DNA from: Afifella pfennigii DSM 17143
GTDB taxonomy: Bacteria; Pseudomonadota; Alphaproteobacteria; Rhizobiales; Afifellaceae
Length of the DNA stretch: 52,207 bases
Direction of reading: 5' to 3'
NCBI RefSeq assembly: GCF_000688515.1
Contig: NZ_JHZK01000027.1
Span: 1 to 52,207 of the forward strand
Shown: positions 1 to 9,819 of the stretch, piece by piece
Position numbering within the stretch: position 1 is the first letter of the stretch
How the letters are laid out: each line of letters begins with the position of its first letter
Notes under the pieces: generated by a model
What the model saw: the letters and a program-made list of their open reading frames with translations, nothing else
What the model was told of the DNA's origin: nothing
Databases searched by the model: none
Made by a program: the position numbers and the translations under genes

Positions 1-268
1 CGTGGTCATGGACAATCTGCCGGTCCACAAGATCAGCGGCGTGCGCGAGGCGATCGAGAAGGCCGGTGCGCGGCTTCTGTTCCTCCCGCCATACTCGCCC
101 GACTTCAACCCCATCGAGATGGCCTTCTCCAAGCTCAAGGCCCTGCTCAGAAAGGCCGCCGCCAGAACCGTCGACGAACTCTGGTCCGTCGTTGCCGATT
201 GCCTGCCAGCCTTCACCGCCGAGGAATGCCGCCACTATTTCAAGGCCGCCGGGTATGACCCGGATTAA
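1..268 (+). CDS. IS630-family transposase, C-terminal part (cut by window edge)
   Basis: This is the 3' end of a DDE transposase gene; its start lies before the window, and the reading frame is open from the first bases. The visible residues include a DNLPVHK stretch (second catalytic Asp) and [18 protein letters not shown], which carries the third catalytic acidic residue (the Glu of NPIE). This layout is typical of IS630/Tc1-like DDE enzymes. The stop is at 266-268 and the element's right end probably lies shortly after it. I could not fix the terminal repeat. Whether the copy is intact cannot be judged from here. Confidence 0.88.
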   Translation, partial: VVMDNLPVHKISGVREAIEKAGARLLFLPPYSPDFNPIEMAFSKLKALLRKAAARTVDELWSVVADCLPAFTAEECRHYFKAAGYDPD

Positions 269-420
269 GTCGAATCTGCTCTAGGAGACAGGCGCGTTTC
301 GCCGCAATACGCAGACTTACGTAGAAGCCGGCCGCGGCGCCGCCGAGCCGCCCCCGGCCTCCTCTTCGAAAAGGTTGTGAGCAACGCCCCCGTTGGAAGG
401 GGGAGCGTTCGGCCGGTCCA

Positions 421-575
421 CCGCTTCGCGTTTGAGACGGCACCAACTCCAGCCGGGGCTCAAGACACGCTCGTGCGAACGCGCAAAGCGGCCCCAGCCC
501 GCGCCGCTTCGCGTTTGAAACGGCACCGCCTCCAGCCGGGGCTCAAGACACGCTCGTGCGAACGCGCAAAGCGGC
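421..575. repeat. Two 72-bp direct repeats, 83-bp period
   Basis: Positions 421-492 and 504-575 match over 72 bases with about four differences (GAGACGG against GAAACGG, CCAACTCC against CCGCCTCC). Each copy starts CCGCTTCGCG and ends GCGCAAAGCGG, so its ends are imperfect inverted repeats and could fold into a hairpin. The right copy supplies the last codons of the GntR relic on the minus strand. The origin is unknown; it could be a small palindromic intergenic repeat or a duplication linked to transposition. Confidence 0.75.
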
Positions 576-674
576 GCGGATATGGGCGCGCGCGGCGCGC
601 TCTGCGTCCTCGGCGCGCTTTTCGCGTATCGCCGCCAGGATCGTGGCGTGCGCCTCTTTCGCCTGCCGATGCCG
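543..674 (-). pseudogene. C-terminal relic of a GntR-family (FCD domain) regulator
   Basis: The minus-strand frame ending at 543 gives RHRQAKEAHATILAAI followed by an alanine-rich ERAARAHIRAAL stretch. This closely fits the last helix pair of FCD-type GntR regulators (a His in the H-x-x-I-L-x-A-I helix, then A-x-x-A-x-x-H-I). No winged-helix domain is found upstream in frame; the frame runs instead through the 3' part of the downstream permease gene on the same strand. This is therefore a gene fragment left by rearrangement, next to transposase and repeat DNA. Identification rests on about 40 residues. Confidence 0.55.
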
Positions 675-724
675 TGTCTCGCCTGGAGCTCGCACGGCTC
701 CCCGTCGAGGACGCCGCGAACGCC

Positions 725-1843
725 TCAGCCCGCCAGCACCTTGCGGAAACGCGCCAGCACCACCGTCAGCGCCACCGCCGCCATCAGCGCCATGGCGACG
801 AGGCTGCCGGCGACGAGATGAAGGCCGCTGCCGCGGTAGAGCACGGCTTGCGCGAAGGCCACGAAATGCGGCGAGGGGCTGATGATGCGCATCATCGTGC
901 GCAGCCAGTCCGGCATCGATTCCAGCGGCGTCATGCCGCCCGAAAGCAGGAACATCACGATGATGACCGGAATGACCAGGAGGCCGAACTGCCCCATATT
1001 CGAGGTGAAGCTGGCAAGCAGCAGGCCGATGCTCGCCACCGCGATCACATAGATGCCGGCCCCCAGAAGATAGAGCCATAAAGAGCCCGTCACCGGCACG
1101 CCGATCAGGCCCTGGACGACGAAGACGAGGCTGAGCGCGGAGGCGGCGATGATGACGGCGCCGGTGGCGAGGATCTTCGACACGACCACCTCGTAGGGAC
1201 GCACCGGCATCACCAGGACGTGCTCGATGGTCCCGTGCTCGCGCTCGCGGATCATCGAGGAGCCGGCCAGGATCAGCGTCAGGATGGTGACGTTGTTCAT
1301 CAGCTGCATCACCGCGGTGAACCAGCTCGCCTGAAGATTGGGATTGAACCTGGCGCGAAACACCACGTCGACAGGTGCCGCGGCGCTCTCGCCCGGCGCC
1401 ATGTAGGCGGCGATTTCTTCGTTCAGGAGACGGCTCAGGAAGGCGGCGCCGTTGCCTGCCTGGGCCACCGCGGTGGCATCGACCAGGATCATCAGCGAGG
1501 CCGTTCTGCCGGCCCGCAGATCGCGTTCGAAATCGGGTGGGATGCTGACGACGAGAACATAGGCGCCCTGGCTCTGCGCCTCGGCGGCCTGCGTCGGCGA
1601 CAACAGCACGGGCGGATCGAAGAGCGGTGGCTGGATCGCGTCCGTCAGCCGGTGGGAGAGGGGGCTGCGGTCTTCGTCGACCACCGCCACGGAGAGGTCG
1701 CGGACCTCGGTGGTCACCGCGTTCGCCACCAGCCAGATGGCGGCGGTGAACACATAGACCATCAGCGCCAGCATCACCTTGTCCCGGCGAAGGGCGCGCA
1801 GCTCCTTGACGGTGAGGCGGCCGATGTTGCGCAGCGTCTGCAT
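725..1843 (-). CDS. yhhJ: ABC-2 type transporter permease (YhhJ-like)
   Basis: A 372-residue inner-membrane permease of the ABC-2 family. It has one N-terminal membrane helix (around residues 22-42), a large extracytoplasmic domain, then about five helices in the C-terminal half; the REREHGTIEHVLVMPVRPYEVVVSKI segment is the typical ABC-2 coupling region. The start ATG at 1843 follows the stop of the upstream rbbA-like gene by one base, so the genes are translationally coupled; an in-frame codon further upstream is inside that gene. The order hlyD-rbbA-yhhJ matches the E. coli yhiI-rbbA-yhhJ set. The probable role is export or membrane-linked ATPase function with unknown substrate. Confidence 0.85.
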   Translation of the reverse strand: MQTLRNIGRLTVKELRALRRDKVMLALMVYVFTAAIWLVANAVTTEVRDLSVAVVDEDRSPLSHRLTDAIQPPLFDPPVLLSPTQAAEAQSQGAYVLVVSIPPDFERDLRAGRTASLMILVDATAVAQAGNGAAFLSRLLNEEIAAYMAPGESAAAPVDVVFRARFNPNLQASWFTAVMQLMNNVTILTLILAGSSMIREREHGTIEHVLVMPVRPYEVVVSKILATGAVIIAASALSLVFVVQGLIGVPVTGSLWLYLLGAGIYVIAVASIGLLLASFTSNMGQFGLLVIPVIIVMFLLSGGMTPLESMPDWLRTMMRIISPSPHFVAFAQAVLYRGSGLHLVAGSLVAMALMAAVALTVVLARFRKVLAG

Positions 1844-1844
1844 T

Positions 1845-4550
1845 TCAGCGTTCCTGCTTGCGCAGCGCCAGGGAGCCGGCAACGAGATAGGCGAGGCAGA
1901 ACCCCGCGATGGCGAGGGCTTGCGCGGAGACCTCTGGCCAGCCGAAGCCCTTGACGAAGGTCCCCACCGATACCGGCTGGAACCACGCGCCGGGAAAGGC
2001 GAGACCGATGATGCGGCCGGCTTCGCTCATGGAGGAGACCGGGACGATGAGGCCGGAGAAGTTGACGGTCGGAATGATGGAGATGATCGCCGTGGCGAAG
2101 ACCGCGGCGACCTGCGTCGCGGTGAAGCTGGAGACGAGTTGCCCGAATCCCGTCGACGCCACCACGTAGAGGAGCGACACCGCGGCAAGAGCCGAAAGGC
2201 TGCCCATGAACGGCACGTCGAAGAGCCACCGCCCGATCGCGAACAGCACCCAGAAGGAGAACCAGGCGATGGCGACATAGGGCAGTTGCTTGCCGATGAG
2301 GAATTCCGATTGCCGCACCGGCGTGGCACGGAAATTGGCGATGGTGCCGGTTTCCTTCTCGCGCACCACGCTGACGGCCGACATGATCGCGGGGATCACC
2401 ATCAAGATGAGCATGATGGTGGAGGGCACCATGGCGTTGGCGCTCTTGAAGGCTTGATTGAAGCGGAAACGCGTCTCCACCTCGACCAAGGGTGCCGCGC
2501 CTTGCCCGTGCTCGGCGGCGTAGCGCGCGGCGTAGGCTTGCAGCACGCCGAGAGCGTAGGCTCGCGCGGTCTCGGCCCGGAAGGGCATGGCGCCGTCGAT
2601 CCACAGTGACGCTTCCGGCACGTCGCCGCGCCTCAGCGCCCGTCCGTAGCCTTCCGGGATCTCCAGCGCCAGGGTCAGCTCGCCCCTGCCCATCCTCTCG
2701 TCGAGCCTCTCGCGTGTGGACCATGAGACAAGCTCCTGGAACTGCGGGATTTCGACGAATTCGGCGATCAAGCCGCGACTTTCCGGCGTGCGGTCCTGGT
2801 CGTTGACGGCAAAGCTCAGCCGCTCCACGTCGAAGGTGATGCCGTATCCCATCGTCAGAAGAAGCAGGGGCGGTCCCACCAGCGCGAAGAACAGCCTGAT
2901 CGGATCGCGCATCAACTCCAGCGATTCACGCCAGCAATAGGCCCACAGCCGGGTGAGCCGCTGGTTGCGTGGCGAGCGCGGCCGGCTCTCTGCGTCGTAG
3001 ACAGGCGCGCCCTCCTGCGCGTCCTCCTCGCCCCCTTCCTCTTCCAGGCAGTCGATGAAGGCTTCCTCCAGCGACGCCACCTGGCGCCGCGCGACGATGT
3101 CGGACGGTGCGCCCACTTCCAGCACCCGGCCGGCATGCATGAGCGAGATGCGGTCGCAGCGCTCCGCCTCGTTCATGAAATGGGTGGAGATGAAGATCGT
3201 CACCCCATCCTCGCGCGACAGCCGAATGAGCTTGCGCCAGAAATCGTCGCGGGCGATCGGATCGACGCCCGAGGTGGGCTCGTCGAGGATGAGAATGCGC
3301 GGCTGGTGGATGACCGCGACGGCGAGCTGCAGCCGCTGGCGGATGCCGAGCGGCAAGCCGGCCGGCAACATCTCGCCCACCTCCGCAAGCTCGAACTCCT
3401 CCAGAACCTCGCGCACCCGCGCCTCGCGGCGGCTGGCCGCGATGCCGTAGAGCGCGGCGTGCAGGCGCAGGTTCTGCAGCACGGTGAGCTCCGAATAGAG
3501 CGAGAAGCCCTGCGACATGTAGCCGATTTCAAGCCGCGCCTTGATGTCGGAGCTGGCCAGATGCGCGCCGAACAGCCTCGTCTCGCCCTCGCTCGGCTCC
3601 AACAGGCCGGTGAGCATCTTCATCGTCGTCGTCTTGCCACAGCCATTGGAGCCCAGAAATCCGAAGATCTCCCCCTCCGCGATGGTGAAGCTGACATTGT
3701 CGACGGCGGTGAAGTCGCCGAAGCGCTTGGTGAGGCCCTCCGCCTCGATGGCAGGCGTCAGATCCTGCGTCTCCGCGCGTGGCGGCAGGTAGACCGGCTC
3801 TTGCTTCTCGCCATGCGGCAGGAGGCGGATGAAGGCCGTCTCCAGCGTCTCGGCGCCGGTGCGGCTGCGCAGCTCCTTCGGGCTGCCTTCGGCGATGACG
3901 CGGCCCTCGTTCATGGCCGCGAGCCAGTGGAAGCGTTCCGCCTCCTCCATATAGGCGGTGGCGACGACGACGCTCATGCCGGGCAGGTGGTCGCGGATGC
4001 GATCGATGAGCTCCCAGAACTGCCGCCGCGACAAGGGGTCGACCCCGGTGGTGGGTTCGTCGAGGACGAGCAGGTCCGGATCGTGGATGAGCGCCGAGCA
4101 CAGGCTGAGCTTCTGCTTCATGCCGCCCGACAGCTTGCCCGCCGGCCGGTCGTAAAACGGCGCAAGGCCCGTGGCTTCCAGCAGCATGTCGATGCGCGCG
4201 GCGCGTTCGGCTGCCCTCTGGCCGAAGAGCCGTCCGAAGAAATGAAGGTTCTCGCGCACCGACAATGTCGGATAAAGATTGCGCCCCAGTCCCTGGGGCA
4301 TGTAGGCGAGCTGTGGCGCCAGGCGCCTTCGCGCCGCGCCCTTGCCGATATCCTCGCCGAGCGTGGAGACGCTGCCCTCCTGCAGGCGACGAACGCCGGC
4401 CAGGAGCGCCAGAAGCGTCGACTTGCCCACCCCGTCGGGGCCGATAAGCCCCGCCATGCAGCCCGCCGGCACCTTCAGCGTCACCTCTTGGAGCGCTGCC
4501 ACGCGGCCGTAACGGTGGCTGACGCCGTTGAGTTCGGCGACGAAGCCCAT
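1845..4550 (-). CDS. rbbA: RbbA-type fusion: two ABC ATPase domains plus ABC-2 permease
   Basis: A 901-residue protein close in length and layout to E. coli RbbA (ribosome-associated ATPase). NBD1 (about 5-235) has Walker A GPDGVGKST and signature LSGGMKQK. NBD2 (about 265-495) has Walker A GSNGCGKTTT, the unusual signature LPLGIRQRLQL typical of RbbA, and Walker B LILDEPTSGVDP. An ABC-2 membrane domain follows from about residue 530, with EKETGTIANFRATPVRQSEFLIGK as its coupling segment. The gene starts 4 bases after the HlyD gene and ends one base before the permease gene. Family knowledge gives two views, ribosome binding or drug/solute export; the HlyD partner favours export here. Confidence 0.9.
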   Translation of the reverse strand: MGFVAELNGVSHRYGRVAALQEVTLKVPAGCMAGLIGPDGVGKSTLLALLAGVRRLQEGSVSTLGEDIGKGAARRRLAPQLAYMPQGLGRNLYPTLSVRENLHFFGRLFGQRAAERAARIDMLLEATGLAPFYDRPAGKLSGGMKQKLSLCSALIHDPDLLVLDEPTTGVDPLSRRQFWELIDRIRDHLPGMSVVVATAYMEEAERFHWLAAMNEGRVIAEGSPKELRSRTGAETLETAFIRLLPHGEKQEPVYLPPRAETQDLTPAIEAEGLTKRFGDFTAVDNVSFTIAEGEIFGFLGSNGCGKTTTMKMLTGLLEPSEGETRLFGAHLASSDIKARLEIGYMSQGFSLYSELTVLQNLRLHAALYGIAASRREARVREVLEEFELAEVGEMLPAGLPLGIRQRLQLAVAVIHQPRILILDEPTSGVDPIARDDFWRKLIRLSREDGVTIFISTHFMNEAERCDRISLMHAGRVLEVGAPSDIVARRQVASLEEAFIDCLEEEGGEEDAQEGAPVYDAESRPRSPRNQRLTRLWAYCWRESLELMRDPIRLFFALVGPPLLLLTMGYGITFDVERLSFAVNDQDRTPESRGLIAEFVEIPQFQELVSWSTRERLDERMGRGELTLALEIPEGYGRALRRGDVPEASLWIDGAMPFRAETARAYALGVLQAYAARYAAEHGQGAAPLVEVETRFRFNQAFKSANAMVPSTIMLILMVIPAIMSAVSVVREKETGTIANFRATPVRQSEFLIGKQLPYVAIAWFSFWVLFAIGRWLFDVPFMGSLSALAAVSLLYVVASTGFGQLVSSFTATQVAAVFATAIISIIPTVNFSGLIVPVSSMSEAGRIIGLAFPGAWFQPVSVGTFVKGFGWPEVSAQALAIAGFCLAYLVAGSLALRKQER

Positions 4551-4554
4551 GGCC

Positions 4555-5571
4555 TCACTCCGGCAGTTTGACGGCGAGGTCGGCGGGCCAGTCCTTTCCC
4601 GGCGCGGTGCGCACGAAGCCGAGGCCGCGCACGCCGGACTTCACGTATTGCTCGAAGCGCTGCAGCAGCTCGCGCGGGATGGTCAGCTTGACCCGGAACA
4701 CCAGATCCTCGCGCTCCTCGGCGGTCTCCACGGTCTTGGGCGTGAATTGCGCCTCCGGCGAGATGAAGGTCACGCGCGCGGGGATGACGTATTGCGGGAT
4801 CGGGTCGAGGACGATGCGCGCCTCGTCGTTGGCCGCCAGGACGCCCACCACGGGGGCGGGGAAATAGATCGTCATATAGACGTCGGTGAGGTCGAGCAGG
4901 GTGAAGAGCGCCGCCCCCGCCGGCACCACCTCGCCGGGCTCGTGCAGCCTGTAGAGCACACGGCCGCGGATAGGCGCGCGGATGGTCAGGTCCTCCACCG
5001 CGATTTTGAGCCTTTCCACATCCGCCTCGCCGGCGGCGATGGAAGCCTCCGCGTCGGCGATTTGCGCCTTGGCCATGGCGAGCGAAGCCTCCGCCGATTT
5101 GCGCGCATTCGTGGCGTCGTCGAGGACGCTCTGGCTGGCATGGCCCTTGGCGTTCAGCTGCACCATGCGCTCGTAGGTCGTCTGGGCGAGGTCCAGCCCG
5201 CTTTCCGCTTGCATCACCGACGCCTCGGCGACCTGCTTGGCGGCGCGCGCACGCTGCACGGCCGCCTGCGCGGCCAGAAGCTCGGCGCGGGTTTGGCGGT
5301 CGTCGATCTGGGCGAGGACGGCTCCCGCCTCCACGATCTCCCCCTCCAGGGCGTTCACCTCGGTCAAGCGGCCGGCGTACTTGGTGGCCACGTCGACGCT
5401 CTGCGCCTCGATGCGGCCATTGGAGCTGGCGACATCCTCATAGCGGTTCTTGCCGCCGAAGCGCTCAAGCAAAGCCTCAAACGTGGATTGCGCCTTGAGC
5501 GGCGTCACGGTCAGGACGATGGCGCAGGCCATCAACGGCGCCAGGAGGCGGGTTCGCAGAAAAGGAGACAA
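4555..5571 (-). CDS. HlyD/RND-type periplasmic adaptor (YhiI-like)
   Basis: A 338-residue membrane-fusion protein, first gene of the minus-strand efflux operon. The N-terminus MSPFLRTRLLAPLMACAIVL and a following APLKAQ-like site look like a cleavable signal peptide or anchor. A biotinyl-lipoyl-like half motif (AGRLTEVNALEGEIVEAGAVLAQID) is followed by a long alpha-helical hairpin rich in Ala/Glu (about 90-190), and then the second lipoyl half (IRAPIRGRVLYRLHEPGEVV). The beta-barrel domain comes last. It would link the ABC permeases to an outer-membrane channel not encoded here. An open question is the substrate. Confidence 0.9.
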   Translation of the reverse strand: MSPFLRTRLLAPLMACAIVLTVTPLKAQSTFEALLERFGGKNRYEDVASSNGRIEAQSVDVATKYAGRLTEVNALEGEIVEAGAVLAQIDDRQTRAELLAAQAAVQRARAAKQVAEASVMQAESGLDLAQTTYERMVQLNAKGHASQSVLDDATNARKSAEASLAMAKAQIADAEASIAAGEADVERLKIAVEDLTIRAPIRGRVLYRLHEPGEVVPAGAALFTLLDLTDVYMTIYFPAPVVGVLAANDEARIVLDPIPQYVIPARVTFISPEAQFTPKTVETAEEREDLVFRVKLTIPRELLQRFEQYVKSGVRGLGFVRTAPGKDWPADLAVKLPE

Positions 5572-5848
5572 GGGCGGGCGCTCTTTGGCGGTTCAAACTG
5601 AAGGCAGGACGAGACCTAGCAAGATAGCGCAAGATAGCGCTCGCTTGCGGTGAGACCATGACGGCGCCGATCCGACACGAAAAAGACGCATCGGCCGAAG
5701 GTTTCCATCCGAGCGGAGAACGGGAAGCCCTCGCCCGCCGCCGGCGCGTGGCGAGCGATCCGCATAGGACCTGCGACAAAAAGTATCGATAAGCGCAGAT
5801 TTCGGATAGAATTGCTCTAGATACGGACAATGAGACAGGGAGGCACCC
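5572..5848. promoter_or_regulatory. Divergent intergenic region between efflux and signalling operons
   Basis: About 277 bases separate the hlyD start (minus) from the DUF3365 start (plus), so promoters for both operons must lie here. A small tandem AAGATAGCGC duplication sits at about 5619-5640. A plausible -10 element (TAGAAT) lies near 5806, about 40 bases before the plus-strand ATG. No FNR-like dyad was seen. No convincing gene is present. Confidence 0.4.
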
Positions 5849-6625
5849 ATGACCGCAGGCCCACGGGTACTCCGCCGCCGGCTGCTTCTCGTCCTGTTTT
5901 TTCTTTCCGTTCTAGGCGTTTTCCTGGCGCCGTTACCGGTAGCGACTGCGGCGGAGGCAGACGATACGGCGACCGCCATGCGTCTCGCCGACCTGTTGCG
6001 CTCGGCGCGCACGGTGGTCTCGCGCAACCAGGACCTCATCAACGACCCTGCGGTGGGCGATAAGGGATTGAGTGGCGAGAAGGTGCTTGAGGACGCGCTC
6101 GCCCTCCATCAGGAGCGCACCGGCGAAGATCCGCGCGACAGCGATCCGCAGAGCCGCGAAGGCAGGCTCTTGCGCGCCCAGATGCAATCGATCGTGGAGG
6201 TGATGAGCGAGCACCAGGCGACCATCAACGCCAAGGATGTCGGCTTCAAGGGTTTCATCCCCGCCGTCTTCGCCCGCCTGGTCAATGAGAGGTTCGCCGA
6301 CAAGGTCGGCGAGGAGGCTCGTGTGAAGGTGACGGCGCCGGAGCGGCTGGTGCGCAACCGCAAGGCTCGGCCCGACCAATGGGAGATTTCCGTCATCGAG
6401 GACGAGTTCGCCCAGGCCGACTGGCCGAAGGGGGAGCCCTTCAGCGAGGTGACGGAGGAGAACGGCAACGAGGCTTTCCGCATCCTCGTGCCGGAATACT
6501 ACACGGCCTCCTGCCTTTCCTGCCACGGCGAGCCGGCCGGAGAGGTCGACATCACCGGCTATCCCAAGGAAGGCGGCCAAGAGGGCGATCTCGGCGCCGC
6601 GATCAGCATCACTCTGTTCAAATGA
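5849..6625 (+). CDS. DUF3365 (Tll0287-like) periplasmic haem-binding sensor protein
   Basis: A 258-residue protein with an arginine-rich N-terminus and one hydrophobic helix (about 12-34), read as a signal peptide or anchor. The rest is a DUF3365/Tll0287-like domain, a PAS-related fold that carries one c-type haem; the CxxCH site is C222-L-S-C225-H226. RBS-like AGGGAGGC precedes the ATG. Its stop overlaps the ATG of the hybrid kinase by 4 bases, so it is probably the redox- or ligand-sensing partner of that kinase. A 123-bp stretch (6130-6252) recurs near 31.3 kb. Specific ligand and redox role are inference. Confidence 0.85.
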   Translation: MTAGPRVLRRRLLLVLFFLSVLGVFLAPLPVATAAEADDTATAMRLADLLRSARTVVSRNQDLINDPAVGDKGLSGEKVLEDALALHQERTGEDPRDSDPQSREGRLLRAQMQSIVEVMSEHQATINAKDVGFKGFIPAVFARLVNERFADKVGEEARVKVTAPERLVRNRKARPDQWEISVIEDEFAQADWPKGEPFSEVTEENGNEAFRILVPEYYTASCLSCHGEPAGEVDITGYPKEGGQEGDLGAAISITLFK

Positions 6626-9399
6626 CGCTGGCGGAGAAATCCGGCGTGGGGGCGGGCGGCGGCGCTGCCGAGCGCCCGCAGCGCTCCTCGCTGCTGTCGG
6701 CGCTGCGCCGACCCTCCATCCGCTTCCGCCTCGCGGCGATCGCCCTCCTCCTCGTCGGCGCGCTGGCGCTGACCAGCGGCCTCATCATTCGTGAACTCTA
6801 TCGCAGCGCGCAGGCCAATATCGCCGCCACCCGCTATTTGGAGCAGATGGAGGCCGCCAGCGGCGCCAACGAGACCTTCGGCGACATCCGCTACTGGATG
6901 ACGGATTTGGCCGTCAGCCAGCTCACCTTGTCGGAGCGCAACGCCAGGGAGGCGCGTCAGCGGCTCTCCCGCTACCTGCAGCGGCTCAGCGACTACGATC
7001 CGCAAGCCGCCGACGTCATCGGTCGCGAGACCGACGCTTATATGGCGATCGCCTCCGAGGCGGTCGACGCCTACACCGACAACAACCGCGTCATCGGCAA
7101 CACGCTGCTTGCCCGGGCGCGCCAGCACAGCACCGTCGTCGATGAGCGGCTCAACGCGCTGACCGCCAGTCTGCACGCCGATTCCGCCGCCGCCCGCGAT
7201 TCCGCCGTGGCGCGAGCGAACGGCGCCATCCGCACCTCGGTTTTGATCGTCGCCGGCGTCGGTCTCCTCGGCTTTCTCCTGACCCTTGTCGTCTTCCGCT
7301 CGATCGTCACGCCGCTGCGGCGCATCGACCGGGCGATGTCGGCGATGATTGAGGGCGATACCGACGTCGATATCCCGCCGGCCGGCCACGACGAGATCGG
7401 CACCATGGCGCGCACGCTCACCCTCTTTCGCGACAGCATCGCCGAGCGAACGCGCCTGGAGGAGAAGACGGAACGTCAGGCGCGGATGATGGAGACGGCG
7501 ATTGAGACGATCTCCGAGGGCTTCGCCATCTTCGACGCGCAGGACCGTCTCATCATCGCCAACAGCCGCTACCGGAACATGTATGGCTCGCCCGCCGAGC
7601 CCGGCCAAAGCTTCGAGGAGATGCTGCAGAAGCTGATCTCGGACGGCATCGCCGAGATCAACGGCCTGCCCCGCGAGGAATGGCTGCGCCAGCGGCTGGA
7701 ACGGCACCGTCGTGCCGAGGGCTTCTTCGAGCAGCGCTACGGCGAAGGCCGGTGGATGCGTGTCAGCGAGCGGCGCACGGCCGACGGGCACACGGTCGGC
7801 GTCTTCGCCGATATCACTGAGCTGAAGGATCGCCAGAGCGAACTGGAGGAGGCCAAGGAGGTCGCCGACGCCGCCAACAAGGCGAAGAGCCAGTTCGTCG
7901 CCAATATGAGCCATGAGCTGAGGACGCCGCTCAACGCCATCATCGGCTATAGCGAGATGCTGATCGAAGAGGCGGAAGACCTTGGCGAGAACGCCTTCGT
8001 TCCCGAACTTCAGAAGATCGGCGGCGCCGGACGCCACCTTCTCGGCCTCATCAACGACATTCTCGACTTCGCCAAAATAGAGGCGGGGCGGATGGACGTC
8101 CTCATCGAGCCTTTTCAGGTCGAGGGCCTGATCGAGGAGGTCGGCACCACCATCGCGCCCTTGATCGACAAGAAGGGCAACGTTCTGGAGATTGTCGCTG
8201 ACGCCGATCTCGGCGAGATGCGTTCCGATGAGATGAAGATACGTCAGAGCCTGTTCAATCTGTTGAGCAACGCCTCCAAATTCACCGAGGCGGGGACGAT
8301 CCGTCTCAACGTTCGCCCGGTCGTCGGCCCGGACGGTGCCGACTGGCTGGAGTTCGCGGTCTCCGATACCGGCATCGGCATGACGCCGGAGCAGAAGGGC
8401 CGGCTTTTCGAGGCCTTCACCCAGGCCGATGTCTCCACCTCGCGCAACTACGGCGGCACCGGCCTCGGCCTCACCATCACCCGCCAGTTCTGCCGTATGC
8501 TCGGAGGCGATGTCACCGTGGAGAGCGAACACGGCAAGGGCTCCACCTTCACGCTCTCTTTGCCGCGCCATGCCGAGATGCCGGTGGAGGAGGCCAAGCA
8601 GGCCGGCGAGAAGGGCGCCCTTGGCACCGTCCTCATCGTCGACGACGACACGGCGACCCGCGAGGCGCTCTCGCAAGTCTTTGCGGGCGAGGGCTACCGC
8701 GTGCTGACGGCGGCGGGCGGCAAGCAGGGGCTGCGCCTTGCCCGTGAGGAAAAGCCGACCGCCATCATCCTCGACATCATCATGCCCGATCCGGACGGCT
8801 GGACGGTGCTGCGTTCGCTGAAGCAGGATCCGGAGCTGCGCGACATCCCGGTGATCCTCGCCACCGTTCTTGGCGACCGCGATATGGGCCTTGCTCTGGG
8901 CGCGGCCGAGCACCTGACGAAGCCTGTCGATGCTTCCGAGTTGAAGCGGCTGCTCGGCCGGCTGGTGACGGAGGCGCAGGCCGCCGACGTGCTCGTCGTC
9001 GACGACGATCCCGGCACCCGCGATATGCTCCGCCGCGCCCTGACGCGCGAGGGCTGGAGCGTGCGCGAGGCGCAGGACGGCGTCGACGGCCTCGCGCAGG
9101 CGCTGCGGGCCCGCCCCGCCGTTATCCTCCTGGACCTGATGATGCCGCGCATGGATGGCTTTGAGCTGCTCGCCGCGCTCCGCCAGGAGGAGAGCACCCG
9201 CGACGTGCCCGTGGCGATCATCACCTCCAAGGACCTGACGCGCGAGGAACGGCGCTGGCTTGAAAGCAACACGCTGGAGGTCTTTCAGAAAGGAGCGTAC
9301 AACCGTCTCACGCTGGTGGAGACGCTGAGGAACATGGTTGAGGCCGCGCGGCGGACACACGGCAAGGCAGAGCCGGCGTCCCGCGGGTCGCAATCGTAG
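6622..9399 (+). CDS. Hybrid sensor histidine kinase with two receiver domains
   Basis: A 925-residue membrane kinase starting at the ATG that overlaps the DUF3365 stop (ATGA); the longer open frame upstream is a shadow. Layout: TM1 about 36-57, periplasmic helical sensor about 60-200, TM2 about 204-226, HAMP to about 277, PAS about 290-400, HisKA with phospho-accepting H431 ([19 protein letters not shown]), HATPase with DTGIGM and GGTGLGL boxes, then REC1 (AIILDIIMP) and REC2 (VILLDLMMP). Two C-terminal receivers imply a phosphorelay rather than simple transfer. The likely downstream targets are the lone receiver and the receiver-cyclase just after it. Confidence 0.93.
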   Translation: MTLAEKSGVGAGGGAAERPQRSSLLSALRRPSIRFRLAAIALLLVGALALTSGLIIRELYRSAQANIAATRYLEQMEAASGANETFGDIRYWMTDLAVSQLTLSERNAREARQRLSRYLQRLSDYDPQAADVIGRETDAYMAIASEAVDAYTDNNRVIGNTLLARARQHSTVVDERLNALTASLHADSAAARDSAVARANGAIRTSVLIVAGVGLLGFLLTLVVFRSIVTPLRRIDRAMSAMIEGDTDVDIPPAGHDEIGTMARTLTLFRDSIAERTRLEEKTERQARMMETAIETISEGFAIFDAQDRLIIANSRYRNMYGSPAEPGQSFEEMLQKLISDGIAEINGLPREEWLRQRLERHRRAEGFFEQRYGEGRWMRVSERRTADGHTVGVFADITELKDRQSELEEAKEVADAANKAKSQFVANMSHELRTPLNAIIGYSEMLIEEAEDLGENAFVPELQKIGGAGRHLLGLINDILDFAKIEAGRMDVLIEPFQVEGLIEEVGTTIAPLIDKKGNVLEIVADADLGEMRSDEMKIRQSLFNLLSNASKFTEAGTIRLNVRPVVGPDGADWLEFAVSDTGIGMTPEQKGRLFEAFTQADVSTSRNYGGTGLGLTITRQFCRMLGGDVTVESEHGKGSTFTLSLPRHAEMPVEEAKQAGEKGALGTVLIVDDDTATREALSQVFAGEGYRVLTAAGGKQGLRLAREEKPTAIILDIIMPDPDGWTVLRSLKQDPELRDIPVILATVLGDRDMGLALGAAEHLTKPVDASELKRLLGRLVTEAQAADVLVVDDDPGTRDMLRRALTREGWSVREAQDGVDGLAQALRARPAVILLDLMMPRMDGFELLAALRQEESTRDVPVAIITSKDLTREERRWLESNTLEVFQKGAYNRLTLVETLRNMVEAARRTHGKAEPASRGSQS

Positions 9400-9422
9400 C
9401 GAACGCGGTAGCGGAGGCGCCG

Positions 9423-9806
9423 GTGGCAAGAATTCTCTTGGTCGAGGACAACGAGATGAACCGGGACATGCTGACCCGCCGCCTGGCGCGCAGGGGTCAC
9501 GAAGTCCTGACGGCGGCCGATGGCGCGGAGGGCCTGGCGAAGGTCGCCTCCGACCGCCCGGAACTCGTGCTCATGGATATGAGCCTGCCGGTGCTCGACG
9601 GCTGGGAAGCGACGCGCCGCTTGAAGGCTGACCCTACCACGGCCGGCATTCCCGTGATCGCGCTGACGGCGCATGCCATGGATTCCGATCGCGAGGAGGC
9701 GCTGGGCGCCGGTTGCGACGACTACGACACCAAGCCCATCGAGCTGCCGCGTCTGCTTGAGAAAATCTCGCGCCTGCTCGACAAGACAGCGCCCTCCGAG
9801 GCTTGA
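9423..9806 (+). CDS. Single-domain CheY-like response regulator (DivK-like)
   Basis: A 127-residue stand-alone receiver with no output domain. The acidic pocket (LLVEDNEMN), the phosphorylated Asp in LVLMDMSLP, the conserved Thr/Ala region (ALTAHAM) and Lys in DTKPIE are all present. The start is a GTG at 9423, 23 bases after the kinase stop, with GGAGG a few bases upstream. The ending resembles receivers of the DivK type that carry phosphate within a relay. It lies between the hybrid kinase and the receiver-cyclase, so a role as a shuttle or phosphate sink between them is likely but inferred. Confidence 0.9.
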   Translation: MARILLVEDNEMNRDMLTRRLARRGHEVLTAADGAEGLAKVASDRPELVLMDMSLPVLDGWEATRRLKADPTTAGIPVIALTAHAMDSDREEALGAGCDDYDTKPIELPRLLEKISRLLDKTAPSEA

Positions 9807-9819
9807 GGCACGGTGCGCG

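Noticed and set aside
3135-4571. 478-residue plus-strand frame opposite the rbbA-like gene
   Set aside because: Mirror of conserved ABC ATPase codons; no signal, start or domain support.
5800-5825. TGCTCTAG near 5813 resembling the end of the IS630 element at 275-282
   Set aside because: Only eight bases match and the flanks differ; too short to call a terminal repeat.
6559-9429. 956-residue open frame on the minus strand
   Set aside because: Lies fully opposite the histidine kinase gene. Its sequence shows no domain and is the usual antisense open frame of GC-rich DNA.
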